NCBI GenBank assembly: GCA_932521025.1
Contig: OW051468.1
Location: forward strand, 6,262,064-6,326,063
DNA: 64,000 nucleotides
Origin: Oscheius onirici
Lineage: Eukaryota > Nematoda > Chromadorea > Rhabditida > Rhabditidae
Direction: 5' to 3'
The first letter of the stretch is position 1. Each line of letters starts with the position of its first letter. Shown here in pieces: positions 54,590 through 64,000 of this stretch. Below the pieces are notes generated by a model that was not told the origin of the DNA, made no database searches, and saw nothing but the letters and a program-made list of their open reading frames with translations. A program made the translations under genes and the position numbers.

Positions 54590-55841
54590 ATGAACAATAC
54601 ATGTCATGATTACGGTACTTTCTCTGAAAATTTTGTCGCTCTCATGTCAATCACCTACGGCTTAATCACCATCACCCTGTATATTCGACTGATATTCGTC
54701 ATTTGGAGGAAAAGTTCCTTTCACCATCCATTCTTCTATCAGTTTGTTCTACTCTCAATTTCTAACATTGTCCTCTGGCTTTCAATCTTCACTATTCAGA
54801 GAATAATTCCTCATCCAGTTAGTTTGCCCGAAATCACTAACTCTTCTTAAGATGTTCTGCAAATATCTTTATCCCCAATATGGCGATCGGTCACTAATTT
54901 TAAAGCCACTTTTTCTAGGATATTATATTCCTCTAGCTATTCAAGTCTTCACCGTAATGACGATTTCCTTAAACAGGATGACTGTCGTCTTGTGGCCTCT
55001 GGGAGCTCCACAGGTAAAGCTAAAGCTTATGTAGAAATGCTTGATCGACGGCAAAGAAAGTCGCGAGAAACCAGGGAGAATCTCCAAAATCCCTTTGGTG
55101 GGAAGCCCTGTATTTCTCCCTAATGTAACTCGTTGTCGATTCGTATGAGAGAGTCCTACACCGTTAAAATTCAAAAGTCAAATGACGAGATGAATTTTAC
55201 ATCTTTCAGTATTGGTCCCGCTTCGCTCCCCACACAATTGTGCTAATTCTGGCTGCAGCTTTCATATACTCTTTTTACCTTTATGACTGGGGAGCTCGAA
55301 TGACCTTTGGATCTCCGAACCGACTTATGCTCAATTATATGGATGGATGGCCACACGTGAGCGGACTCTTACGCAAAGTTAAGAATAGTTTCTTTCAGAT
55401 ACCGTTTGTACTCATGGCAGCTATTATCAGCGTTATCTGTCTTGCTGTACTCATAATTTCCACCAGCATAAGTTTTGCCGTGCTATGCCGAGCCAGTTCG
55501 TATTCAACATTTTCGACCTCGTCAGTCGAGATGAATCTCTTCTGGACTCATCTGGGATTCAGTATCAGTACAGCTGTCATTTCTCTCTATTCTGTAAGAT
55601 ACCCATTTTTAAATTTAAACAAAACGTTCAGATTGCAATCTACATTGGATACTTTCTCCTCCAGAATCCGCAAATCACACAGGCGACTATTTCCATCCGG
55701 GGCTGGGTCTTTGACCTGAACTGCATCCTTCCGTCGTGGCTGCTTCTGGCCACCAATGAGAAAATCAGAAGAGCCGTGTGGAGAACGAAAAAGACTAGCA
55801 GGCTACAGGTTTCTGCCTTCACAAGCACCCTAACTAGATAA
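54590..55841 (+). CDS. serpentine receptor, srg/srv-like (receptor 2)
   Basis: The only receptor of the five on the plus strand. The ATG at 54590 directly follows a tttag acceptor and gives MNNTCHDYGTFSENFVALMS. The frame runs without an intron through TM1, TM2 (SFHHPFFYQFVLLSISNIVL) and IQRIIPHP, then exon 2 begins at about 54851 with FCKYLYPQYGDRSLILKPLF. TM3 ends ISLNRMTVVLWPLGAPQ at 55014. A 195-bp intron follows, then YWSRFAPHTIVLILAAAF (TM4), IPFVLMAAIISVICLAVL (TM5), NLFWTHLGFSISTAVISLYS (TM6), IAIYIGYFLLQNP and IRGWVFDLNCILPSWLLLAT (TM7), ending TSTLTR at 55841. All landmarks are intact, so it is probably functional. It converges with receptor 3 with only 28 bp between stops. Confidence 0.82.
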
Positions 55842-55869
55842 GAAATTTCGAGTAGTGGTTTATTTTTGA

Positions 55870-57071
55870 TCAAGATCCTCTCGACTGCTGAGAAACATAT
55901 GGTACTTTTCCTTTTTGAAACGGAAGAACGTGCTGTCGGATTTGCTTGTTCGTTGCCACCAACAACCAGGCCGGGACGAGGCAACTGAGGTCGTAGAGCC
56001 ATCCTCTTATCATGATCATAAAATCAGAAATCGCTGGATTCGGGAACGTGTAGAAGAAAAAGTATATCATTATCTGAATCTGGAAATAACTGAGTGTGAA
56101 TAAAAGAGTAACCAGGTAGAAGGAGAGTAAGCCGGTTGTGATGGAAAAGGCCAAGTTCGTCCAGAAGAGATTCTTCTCTGCGGATCGGACTTTTGTCACG
56201 TTTGAACGGTTCAAGAAAATTAGGCCAATGGTTCCAGAGACTACCAGGACCACCAGCGTGACGACAGATATTATGGCACCCATCCCAGCCAGTGGAATCT
56301 AAAGAATTCGAATAGTTTGACCGAAATCCGAAACAAACATAAGGCCAACCGTCATCATAGGTCATTGTGAGGTATTCGGGCGAGATTAGAAACTCCACGT
56401 GTGCATTCCAGCTGTACAGATAGAAGGAATAGATGAGAGACAGAAGGATGATGCCGAGAATGACCTTCTTGATATGCTTGGCCCAGAACTGAAACCGGAG
56501 CATATACTACGACATCTTAAAACACTAATACTTTTATCGTACCGCAATCAAAAGTTTCGTGAAATCTAGCCATACTAGTCAAGTTAGACTAGAAGAGAGA
56601 AGCTTACCTGTGTTGCTCCAACCGGAGAAATTACGACCGTCATTCTGTTTATGCTCAGTGCACAAACAGTAATCATCTGCAGGCTTAGCGGCAGATAGTA
56701 ACAGTAGAGAATTGGTTTCAAAACAGGCGACGGATTACGGAAACGAGGGTACCAGAAGTTACACAGGATTCTTGCTCCCACAGCACGATGAGTGATGTAC
56801 ATATCGCTCCAAAGAATCATGTTCTGAAAATAGACATTCTCTGAATTCGGGAACTCGTCCTCGAATTCGAGAAAAGGAACAAAAATGATAGTAAAGCATG
56901 ACCTACCGTAATAGAAAGGAGAACAAACTGGTAGAAGAAAGGATGATGAAAGATGGACTTTCGAATGATCAGAACAATAAGATAGACATACAGTGCGAAT
57001 GTGACCAGTCCATAGATTGTTGCAGCAAAAATCTCGATGTGATCGCTGAAGCCTCCAGTAGTACATGTCAT
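55870..57071 (-). CDS. serpentine receptor, srg/srv-like (receptor 3)
   Basis: ATG 57071 gives MTCTTGGFSDHIEIFAATIY. TM2 has IFHHPFFYQFVLLSITV, TM3 ends VCALSINRMTVVISPVGATQ, then IIILLSLIYSFYLYSWN-like TM4, LAGMGAIISVVTLVVLVVSG (TM5), NLFWTNLAFSITTGLLSFYL (TM6) and MIRGWLYDLSCLVPAWLLVA (TM7); the tail ends VSQQSRGS. Exon pattern matches receptors 1 and 4, with the intron after ATQ about 120 bp long. Its 3' end lies 28 bp from the 3' end of receptor 2, so the two untranslated ends probably overlap. Intact. Likely a chemosensory receptor; ligand unknown. Confidence 0.82.
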
Positions 57072-57829
57072 CCTCCTGAAATGGAGACTAGTTAACTCGT
57101 ATTGGAGGCTGTTTGTGTGAGATCTTGTTTACAACAAATTATGCAAAGAAAACTCAGAAGAAGCAAAAAGAGACTGATCATGGTCCTAGAAGGAAAACAT
57201 CCGGAATGTGAAGAACAGGATGGACAACACGGGTAACGATAAATCTATTTTGTAGGAAAGGCTGATTGACTCGAAGTGGGTGTGAAGAGAGATCTGCAAC
57301 AGAGGGAACGTGGCACGAGATGAAAGAGCAAATTGGACCCACTATATGCGAATACTTGGTCTAATGACCGTCCATTCATGACCCCACGCTCTATTTTCAC
57401 ATAAGTTAACTTTTTGATCGAAACGTTTATTTGCTAGAGAAAATTGCAATCACTTCGAGTTTCAGAAGAACAACATCAGAGTGTTTAATTTTCAACGAAA
57501 CACAAGTCGTCCAAACAAAAACAAAAACAAATGTCTTTTTCGGAATACATTCAGAGTTTCTCATACAACTCTAGAAAACCGAAAAACTTTGCTCTCTTCC
57601 GGTTCATGGTCGTCTAACCTTTACCGTTTCCGTTTACTTTTCCTTTTACAAAGGAAACGCTCTTCCTTTTATGTTGATCTATTTTCACATCAAACGTGCT
57701 ATCTGTTCCATTACTAGACGGCAGTGAGACAAAGTACGTTGACGATCGACTAGATGGAAGCAACGGAATGATTTCTCTCAAACAGATTTTGTTGAGTCTA
57801 AAACAAGCCAAGTTTTCTAGTCATCGATG
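57072..57829. other. intergenic
   Basis: About 0.75 kb upstream of receptor 3. No gene or repeat is recognised. Confidence 0.35.
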
Positions 57830-57965
57830 TCCGTGACTTGTCGAGACTTGTCAAGTCTAAAACTCTAAAAAGCGAGTAGTAATTAAACTATTCTAGCTCC
57901 TCGTCGTCTGCTGTGCGGATGTTGCCATCTACTTCTTCTACCAGGTCAGGTCTACCAGGTCAGGA
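57830..57965 (-). pseudogene. 3' fragment of the cysteine-rich frame
   Basis: On the minus strand this repeats the end of the frame at 60450-60600: PDLVEEVD, then a stretch encoding IRTADDEELE, then the same non-coding tail (attactactcgctttttagag) and the paired GACAAGTC words. The upstream cysteine-rich part is missing, and a short tandem caggtcaggtctac marks the junction. Confidence 0.55.
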
Positions 57966-57986
57966 GCAAAGCCATGAATTTTTACT

Positions 57987-58007
57987 TTAGTCCTGGAAGG
58001 GCGTTGC
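57987..58007 (+). repeat. dispersed hairpin-containing repeat end, copy 2
   Basis: TTAGTCCTGGAAGGGCGTTG, nearly identical to the copy in the elongase intron, here between the fragment at 57830 and the cysteine-rich copy at 58114. Confidence 0.5.
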
Positions 58008-58113
58008 CAACCTTGTACTATCAAAAAAGCTATATTCAATTTGAGGACTTGTCAAAACTTGTCGAAATCTCGGCAAGTCGAGTCTTGTCAAAACAAAAGT
58101 AGTCTCCAGAAGG

Positions 58114-58420
58114 CTATTCCACCTCGAAGTCGTCTGCTGTGCGGATGTCTTCTTCTACTTCTTCTACCAGGTCAGGTCTTTCTACTTTTTCTATTCTGGC
58201 AGAACAGTTACACTGGACACTGACAATCAGACAGTGCGAACAGTAGCGCCACAGACACTCGCGTTCTTTTGAGTAAAGAGAGACGGCAATGTGACAGTCA
58301 GTTCGTGAATCCGCCATGAACTGACAGCCTTCGAAAGAAGGTGTCATGCTCGGTCTTCCCGGTCCACACCTCTTTGAATCCACAGCGATGTTTGGTATAG
58401 TTCTTGGAGATCTGAGGAGC
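58114..58420 (-). pseudogene. cysteine-rich small frame, left inverted arm
   Basis: The minus-strand frame 58383-58114 reads GPGRPSMTPSFEGCQ, then CLWRYCSHCLIVSVQCNC and RIEKVERPDLVEEVEED. It is the inverted counterpart of 60230-60530. Cysteine spacing C-x4-C-x2-C-x7-C-x-C looks like a small metal-binding or disulphide module but matches no family I know. Similarity extends a little beyond the frame at both ends. The last residues differ from the right arm (ADDFEVE against ADDEELEYF). No clear start exon or signal peptide is seen; it may be an exon of a larger gene or of a mobile element. Confidence 0.5.
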
Positions 58421-58879
58421 CATTTGGGGAAGATTGATAGTTTTCTCTCGCGATAAAATTACTGACGTTCACTGGCACACATAAGATAGTACAATTTTCT
58501 TGTTGTTTCGCTCTTTCTTTCGTTTTCAGGTATCGAATCTGAACAATTGTATAGGAATCAACAAGCGTCCCTTCTTATGAACAAGTGTTGATTACCGGCA
58601 AAGCTGACCACGGGATCAAACTGCAAGGTTAGACTAGTCTTTACACCAGTTTTCAGAACGGCATCGAACGATCATGTGAGAGGTGAAACAAACCGTTCAT
58701 ATGCCGCCAGTACGAATCAGTCGAGAGAATGAGCCGCAAACACTACGAAGATGAGCACTTGCCTGAATTCGAAAGGTCAAGGATTGAATAGAAGGCTGAG
58801 CTACTGGCCGAAAAGGAGCTGCGAAATACAGAATGAGGAAAGTCGCCCTGTGAGAAGTCACGGTGATCTGGAACCAGGG
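58421..58879. other. intergenic
   Basis: About 0.45 kb between the left cysteine-rich arm and the tandem exon fragments. Nothing is supported. Confidence 0.3.
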
Positions 58880-59760
58880 ATTTGTGGCCTACAGGGCTTT
58901 TACGCCTGAAGCACGAAAGAAAAGATCCCCGATCCAGATGTACAGTTCTGCTGCAGTGACATCAATCCGTTCGATTCCAAACGTCCAGTCTCTTCCCGTA
59001 TCCAACTCGAAATCGATTGTTACCGTCTTCTCAACTCTCAGTTTCGGTCTCAACAGTCTTCGCTTCAATTTTCTTCGGAGCGTTCGCGACAAAATTGGGC
59101 ATGACCCATCTCCCGAGCCCTTCGCTTCGAATCTTCAGCTAATGTTCCAACTCTCCTTGCTCAGAGAGGTTGACTTCTTCGGGGCGCAATTTTTCAGCAA
59201 TCAATTCCCTGAGTATCATCCATCCACTCAGTAGTCACTCAGATTTGTAGAGACTTCCGCATAGCATTTGAAAGATGGATAGGCGTTTTCCTGAAAGAAA
59301 CCAGATACAGAACGAGGATCGGCCAGAATAATAATGGCCTGGGGGAAAGCACAACAAAAATACAGGGCTTTTCAGCCTATAGCTCAAAAAAGCAGACAGA
59401 CTCACCCAAACAAGATGTAGAGTTCTGCTGCAGTGAAATCGATGCGTTCCATTCCAAAAGTTCAGCAAAAGCATCTTTAGTACTGTCATCAGTTTCCTTC
59501 ATGGATCAAAACAGTAGCTCCTTTCCGTCAGATCCGCAGTACTGTTGCCAACGTGTCAGTTCTTGGTTTCGGTCTCCATTCCTTGGCTTGTTTGGGGAGC
59601 GACCCGTCGCTTTCTGACGTTCCAACATATTCTTGCACATCGAGATAGACTTTTGTGACTGAAGCTTTCGTGTGGACGTCTTGAAGAGGAGCCATCGGGA
59701 TTTCCGTATACCATTTGAAGTGACCAGTTTCTGAAATTTAACAAACGAAAGCAAGAAACT
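58880..59760 (-). pseudogene. tandemly duplicated exon set of an unknown gene
   Basis: Minus strand, 5' to 3': an exon near 59729 with GHFKWYTEIPMAPLQDV and KVYLDVQEYVGTSESDG; an exon about 59480-59416 with TFGMERIDFTAAELYILFG ending in gtgagt; an exon about 59372-59290 with KALYFCCAFPQAIIILADP; then the set starts again with FKCYAEVSTNLSDY (about 59262), TFGIERIDVTAAELYIWIG (about 59000-58940) and KAL followed by a stop. The repeated TFG.ERID.TAAELYI block shows true duplication. Stops and missing splice sites in the second set suggest decay. Family unknown. Confidence 0.4.
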
Positions 59761-60199
59761 AATAGTGTCTCTTACAAAATAGGGGAAAGGGGAGAGCTCG
59801 CGATAATTCTGACTTTGGTAAAATTTTAAACAAAATATATTAGTGCACTACGGCTTTGCCATTGACCGGGATGCATAGCCACTGAGAAACGATGGTAAAG
59901 AGAGTTGGAACTGAACTAGTCTCAGACAGACAAGATAGTCCAAAAACTCTAGACCAAACCACCCTCGGCTGTTTCACAAGGCCCCCCTGCCGCCAATGGT
60001 ACGCTTTGAGCTAAGAAACGTGCTTGAACAGTGGTCAGAACCAAAGACAGAGGCAGAGGTTTGAACAGTCATTCACCCTTCTTGGGCAGCGCTCAACCCG
60101 GTCTCGGTGCGATTTGGACGAAAAAGATTCGTGTCTACCAATGAGAAAATATTCTGCTCAAGAAGAGAGGGGAAAGAAAATGTTAGTTTTTTGCGCGAG
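59761..60199. other. intergenic
   Basis: About 0.44 kb. It may hold 5' sequence of the plus-strand cysteine-rich frame (open from 60107). No other feature is seen. Confidence 0.3.
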
Positions 60200-60604
60200 A
60201 GAACTATCAGTCTTCCCTATTGGTCCGAGGGTCTCCAAGAACTATACCAAACACCGCTGTGGATTCAAGGAGGTGTCCAAGGACCGGGAAGACCGAGCAT
60301 GACACCTTCTTTCGAAGGCTGTCAGTCGTGTCGGATTCACGAACTGCCTGTCACATTGCCGTCTCTCTACTTTTCAAAAGAATGCAAGTGTCTGTGGCGC
60401 TACTGTTCGCATTGTCTGATTGTCAGTGTCCAGTGTAACTGTTCTGCCAGAATAGAAAAAGTAGAAAGACCTGACCTGGTAGAAGAAGTAGAAGAAGACA
60501 TCCGCACAGCAGACGACGAGGAGCTAGAATATTTTAATTACTACTCGCTTTTTAGAGTTTTAGACTTGACAAGTCTCGACAAATCGCAACTTTTGAAATT
60601 TTGA
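60200..60604 (+). CDS. cysteine-rich small frame, right inverted arm
   Basis: Open plus-strand frame (from 60107 or an internal start) with GPGRPSMTPSFEGCQ, CRIHELPVTLPSLYFSKEC, then CLWRYCSHCLIVSVQCNC, RIEKVERPDLVEEVEED, IRTADDEELEYFNYYSLF, ending LDKSQLLKF at 60604. It is the most complete of three copies (others 58114-58420 and 57830-57965, both inverted). Seven or eight cysteines are packed in 45 residues, then an acidic tail. There is no signal peptide. Conservation of the amino-acid frame between arms suggests it was coding when duplicated. It could be a zinc-binding module or a mobile-element protein; I cannot decide. It ends 184 bp before receptor 4's stop, convergent. Confidence 0.45.
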   Translation, partial: RTISLPYWSEGLQELYQTPLWIQGGVQGPGRPSMTPSFEGCQSCRIHELPVTLPSLYFSKECKCLWRYCSHCLIVSVQCNCSARIEKVERPDLVEEVEEDIRTADDEELEYFNYYSLFRVLDLTSLDKSQLLKF

Positions 60605-60787
60605 AGGCTTTTAGTAAACTTTAAATATGCTTTGAATACTTTATTTAGATGGCTTTTTACAAGATTCAAATTCAATTTACTTAACTTTGTCAATTACCAT
60701 TGGCACCGACAACAGAGATCATTACGTTCGTGGAGCAAAGAGATGTTATTGTCATTTCCTACACAAACAGACGTAATTAAAGTCATC

Positions 60788-62214
60788 TCAAGACTGCGAT
60801 ATTCGGGATTGACTGGCTTGACTATAGCTCATAGCCGATACTTGAACGACCGCCTTTTTTCTCCAAGATAAGTTTTGCCGAATCGGCTTATTTGTCAAGA
60901 CCAGGAGCCAGGCTGGGACTAGAGTGTTTACATCGTAGAGCCATCCTCGAATTGTCACTGTGAAAAGAGAGAAATCTCGGTCGGGTGCAATGTACACGAA
61001 CACGTAGAGCATCAGCTAAATATAGGTTTTTTCATGTTTTATTTTTCAAAGTTGTACCATGTAAAAGGCCAGAGCTCCGGTAGTACAGGAGAAGATGAGA
61101 CTCGTCCAGAAGAGATTCGTCTCCGCATTTCGGACCTTGCTTATGTTTGATCGGCAAAGAAAGAAGAGAGCAATAACAGCTGAGATGAAGATAATTATTA
61201 TGCAGATGAGACTGTACAAGGCTCCCAAGAAGGTTAAGGGTATCTGGAAAATACTAATCATGATGCCTTCACTTTTTTCTCAAAAGTAGCCTACTGTGAT
61301 TTACCGTACTCACATTAGGCCATCCTTGAATCAAGTCGACTGATAGACTTCGGGGAGTCAAAGAAGAGACGTCAATGGCAGAATTCCAGCCGTATACATA
61401 AAAAGAACCGAGAGCTGAGAGCAGTAGAATGCCGATGTTTGTATGAGTACAGTGGTTTGTCCAGAACTAAATGAAAAATCTAGATTTTCTGTTCAACAAG
61501 TCTTACTTGTGTTGCCTTGATCGGCGACAGGACGACACTCATTCGATTGATCGAAATCGTCGAAACCGTGACCAGCTGGGTCACAATCGGCATGTGGTAG
61601 CAGTAGATGAGCGGTCGGACGTAGAAGGGTCCGTTAGCTACCAGAGGTAGAAACGCATTGCAGAAGCCCTTGTGGGGAACGAGTCGTTGCATGACGAACA
61701 TGGATAGAAAGAGAATCATGTTCTGAACAGAGAGCTTCTTTCTTTTAAGTATAAAATTGTCTAGTGCCAAACTTTTCTGCCTGCTTAACCGTTTTCAAAA
61801 TCTTTCTGCTTGCCTCTAACACATTAGAAGCCAAAGTCTGTAAAACCCCCAAGTTCAAAAGTAACTTGCTATCTAATCCTGACAACTTTGCAACGGCGAT
61901 TCTCGTGGTGATCATGGAGAAACAGACAAATAACAAGCAGAGTCAATCACAGACACCATTGTTTTTATTAGTTTAGATTTATTGCATTATCTTTTTGTAG
62001 CAATTCTGTCGTTTGAAAAGTAGCATTCAGCAAATCGAGGTCCACCTACCGAAATGGAGAGTATGATGAACTGGTAGAAGAAAGGATGACGGAACTGGGA
62101 TGTCCGCAAGATGACCACGATTAGATAAATATAAAGAAGGATTGTCAAAAGACCATAGCTTCCAGAAGTGATGAGTTCAACATAGTCACAGAACGAAGTC
62201 TTGCCACAGCTCAT
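60788..62214 (-). CDS. serpentine receptor, srg/srv-like (receptor 4)
   Basis: ATG 62214 gives MSCGKTSFCDYVELITSGSY. TM1 and TM2 (FRHPFFYQFIILSISV) are in exon 1. A 320-bp intron follows, longer than in the paralogues. Exon 2 has NMILFLSMFVMQRLVPHKGF and TISINRMSVVLSPIKATQ. Then come LLLSALGSFYVYGWNSA (TM4), IPLTFLGALYSLICIIII (TM5), NLFWTSLIFSCTTGALAFYM (TM6) and TIRGWLYDVNTLVPAWLLVL (TM7). The tail ends SYSQASQSRISQS at 60788. All seven helices and the shared motifs are intact. It lies tail to head after receptor 5 on the same strand, suggesting tandem duplication. Confidence 0.8.
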
Positions 62215-62387
62215 GACTGCAGCTGAGGTCCGGGATTGAAGCTCGTCTTGATTACGAACTCGTCATTCGTGGAACAAAATAAAAAGGAAGAAGACCAACG
62301 TCAATAAGAGAAGTACGAATAAAAGAAATTGGTCCTGATTGGCCGAGAGATCGAGTTCAATAGCAAATCAAAGTGCAAAATGGTTCA

Positions 62388-63586
62388 TTAACTCAATCTG
62401 GAAGCTTGAGGTAAAAATGTGACTATGGCTGTCTTTCTCTTCCAGAGAAGGTTACGAATCTTCTTGTTAGTTGCCAGCAGGAGCCAGGGCGGTATGAGAC
62501 AATTAGCGTCAAAAATCCAGCCTCTGAACTCTCGCGCCAGAAGGAAGACTTCCGGAAAGTGGTCACGACTCACACTTACAGTTATCTAATGTCTGTTTTG
62601 GAACATGACAATTTGTTCAGTTACCATGTAAATCGAGACGATGGCAGTGGTTACAGAGAATCCTAGACTCGTCCAGAAGAGATTTGCTTCTACTATTCGA
62701 GTTTTAGTGACAGTACTTCTAGAAAGGGTGATGAGACCAGTTGCTGTGGTAAAGAAAATCACGCAAAGACAAGTGAGCGATTCGATTGTTCCCATAACTG
62801 TCAGACCAATCTAAAAATACAGATTTGTTATTACTGACTTGTTTGGCAGTTTCAAACGTCTTCGGAACGAGTTTTACCGGCAGAAATTATATAGCCTACT
62901 CAGTATCTCTTTAAACGTACATAGGGCCATCCTTGGAGGAACTGAACTTCCAAGACGTTGCCGCCAAAACCGTAGGTGATGCTGACCTTCCAGCCAACCA
63001 AGTACGTAGAAATCATAAGTGAACTCAGCAAGATAACCACATTCACATGAACATAATTTCTTCTCCAAAACTGTGTGGCTTGCAACGGCCATAGAATGAC
63101 AGTAACTCGATTGATACACATAACTATCTGAAGAAACAAGTTCTATCCCGTCATCAGTAATGTTTTTTTTCGAAGGCTAGCTTGAACTTACGATAGTGAC
63201 AATCTGAACTGTAATACAACCGTGATAGCCTAAAAGAATCGGTTTAAGCAAAAGGGATGCTTCCAAAAAGTAAGGGAAGAGAAGGGGACACATTCCTGGA
63301 TGAGGAACCACTCGCTGGATAAAAAAGATGGTCGTCCAGAGGCAGATGTTCTGAAGCCTTAGAGAATGCTAGAAGATCATGGCAGTGTGTTGAGCAGTCA
63401 TGAGTTTCTATTGTGACTCACCGACACGGAAAGAATAATAAACTGATAGAAGAAGGAATGACGAAAGATAGGTTGTCGCAGAATTGTGGTTATCAGATAG
63501 ATGTAGAGAACAATAGTTGGTAGGGCATAGATAGCCGTGACTAAAATCTCCAGATTCATGAGCAGACTCGAATTGGGACAGCTCAT
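62388..63586 (-). pseudogene. serpentine receptor, srg/srv-like (receptor 5), likely truncated in TM7
   Basis: ATG 63586 gives MSCPNSSLLMNLEILVTAIY. TM2 is FRHSFFYQFIILSVSV, TM3 ends VMCINRVTVILWPLQATQF and runs straight into TM4 without the intron found in the other four. TM5 has VMGTIESLTCLCVIFFT and TM6 NLFWTSLGFSVTTAIVSIYM. After YM the expected first half of TM7 (for example IAIYIGYFLLQ in receptor 2) is missing: only about 50 nt with stops in the needed frame separate it from FRGWIFDANCLIPPWLLLAT, and no acceptor restores the phase. The tail ends LPQASRLS. It is probably a recently disabled copy, though an undetected micro-exon cannot be excluded. Confidence 0.6.
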
Positions 63587-64000
63587 TTTGGAGTGATCAG
63601 TTCAAAGACATCGTCGTTACTTATACTATTCTTTCAGAGTCAACGACTTTGAATAGATAGCCTCTTCTCATGCGTAACTTTTTAAATAATGATCGGGCGG
63701 TGTGGAACCGAAGCATCGAAAGCTGGATTGCAGTCAAATATAGTTAGCAATTGGGAACGACCGTAATATACTCTCTTCTGCATCCAGAGATGTAGCCACA
63801 GCCGAAGCTAGCAATAAAAGCAGAGTCTAGAAGACGGTAGTAACTCAGTTGACCGGTATCAGAAAACATGACAGAAGAAACCCAATGAACTAAATACAAG
63901 GTTTACAAAAATGTGTAAAGGAAAGACTTATCAAAGAGGGAGGAACCGGATCGCGTCAGTACCAGTAAGCTACCGATGGTCAATTATATACCAAGAGAAA
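63587..64000. other. upstream of receptor 5
   Basis: About 0.4 kb to the window edge, presumably the receptor 5 promoter. No motif or further gene is supported. Confidence 0.3.

Noticed and set aside
1-64000. CRISPR arrays, bacterial operons, rRNA genes
   Set aside because: No direct repeat-spacer arrays or rRNA motifs were seen, and the spliced eukaryotic genes exclude a prokaryotic origin.

Overview
The window looks like nuclear DNA of a rhabditid-type nematode. Protein genes are split by very small introns (mostly 30-50 bp) ending in ttttag/tttcag. Many start codons lie just behind such an acceptor, as expected for trans-spliced mRNAs. Conserved genes match nematode families: a LET-23 EGF receptor, SLC7 amino-acid transporter, heavy-chain-type ferritin, ELO elongase, nematode SLC17-like MFS carrier, Ly6-like secreted proteins and srg/srv-type chemoreceptors. 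I cannot name the species.

Layout. 1-514: 5' part of an MFS transporter (minus, runs off the left edge). 1698-3484: a BAR-domain protein and an unrecognised protein head to tail with almost no gap. 3553-9033: let-23 (minus), with a PDZ-ligand-like C-terminus. 9492-9747: small secreted peptide (minus). 12413-15043: DDX1 RNA helicase, followed about 100 bp later by a possible small membrane peptide (15212-15419). 16685-17480: four-TM protein. 17681-19729: PIG-V mannosyltransferase (minus). 20990-22402 and 36956-38473: two copies of an unrecognised five/six-exon gene family, the second with a frameshift. 22756-24551: LAT-type amino-acid transporter (minus). 27108-27807: ferritin. 28239-34781: PPIP5K/VIP1 inositol pyrophosphate kinase (minus). 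39919-41145: basic AT-hook-like protein with one membrane segment. 42646-43898: two Ly6-type genes, one decaying. 46261-46923: secreted basic protein. 48212-49971: fatty-acid elongase.

The left two thirds are mainly conserved housekeeping and signalling genes. From about 42 kb rightwards the window becomes accessory: five srg/srv-like receptors (44014-45912, 54590-55841, 55870-57071, 60788-62214, 62388-63586) mixed with duplicated gene fragments, a 22-bp tandem repeat, Helitron-like ends, tRNA-like sequences and short dispersed repeats. Between two receptor genes, a multi-exon fragment present twice in tandem (58880-59750) is flanked by inverted copies of a small cysteine-rich open frame.

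Exon boundaries were deduced by hand from reading frame, splice dinucleotides and homology. No database search or transcript evidence was available. The most unusual items are the unknown paralogue pair, the inverted cysteine-rich gene arms, a 14-bp word present four times (three in introns), and the AT-hook/TM protein whose start codon appears to sit alone in its exon.
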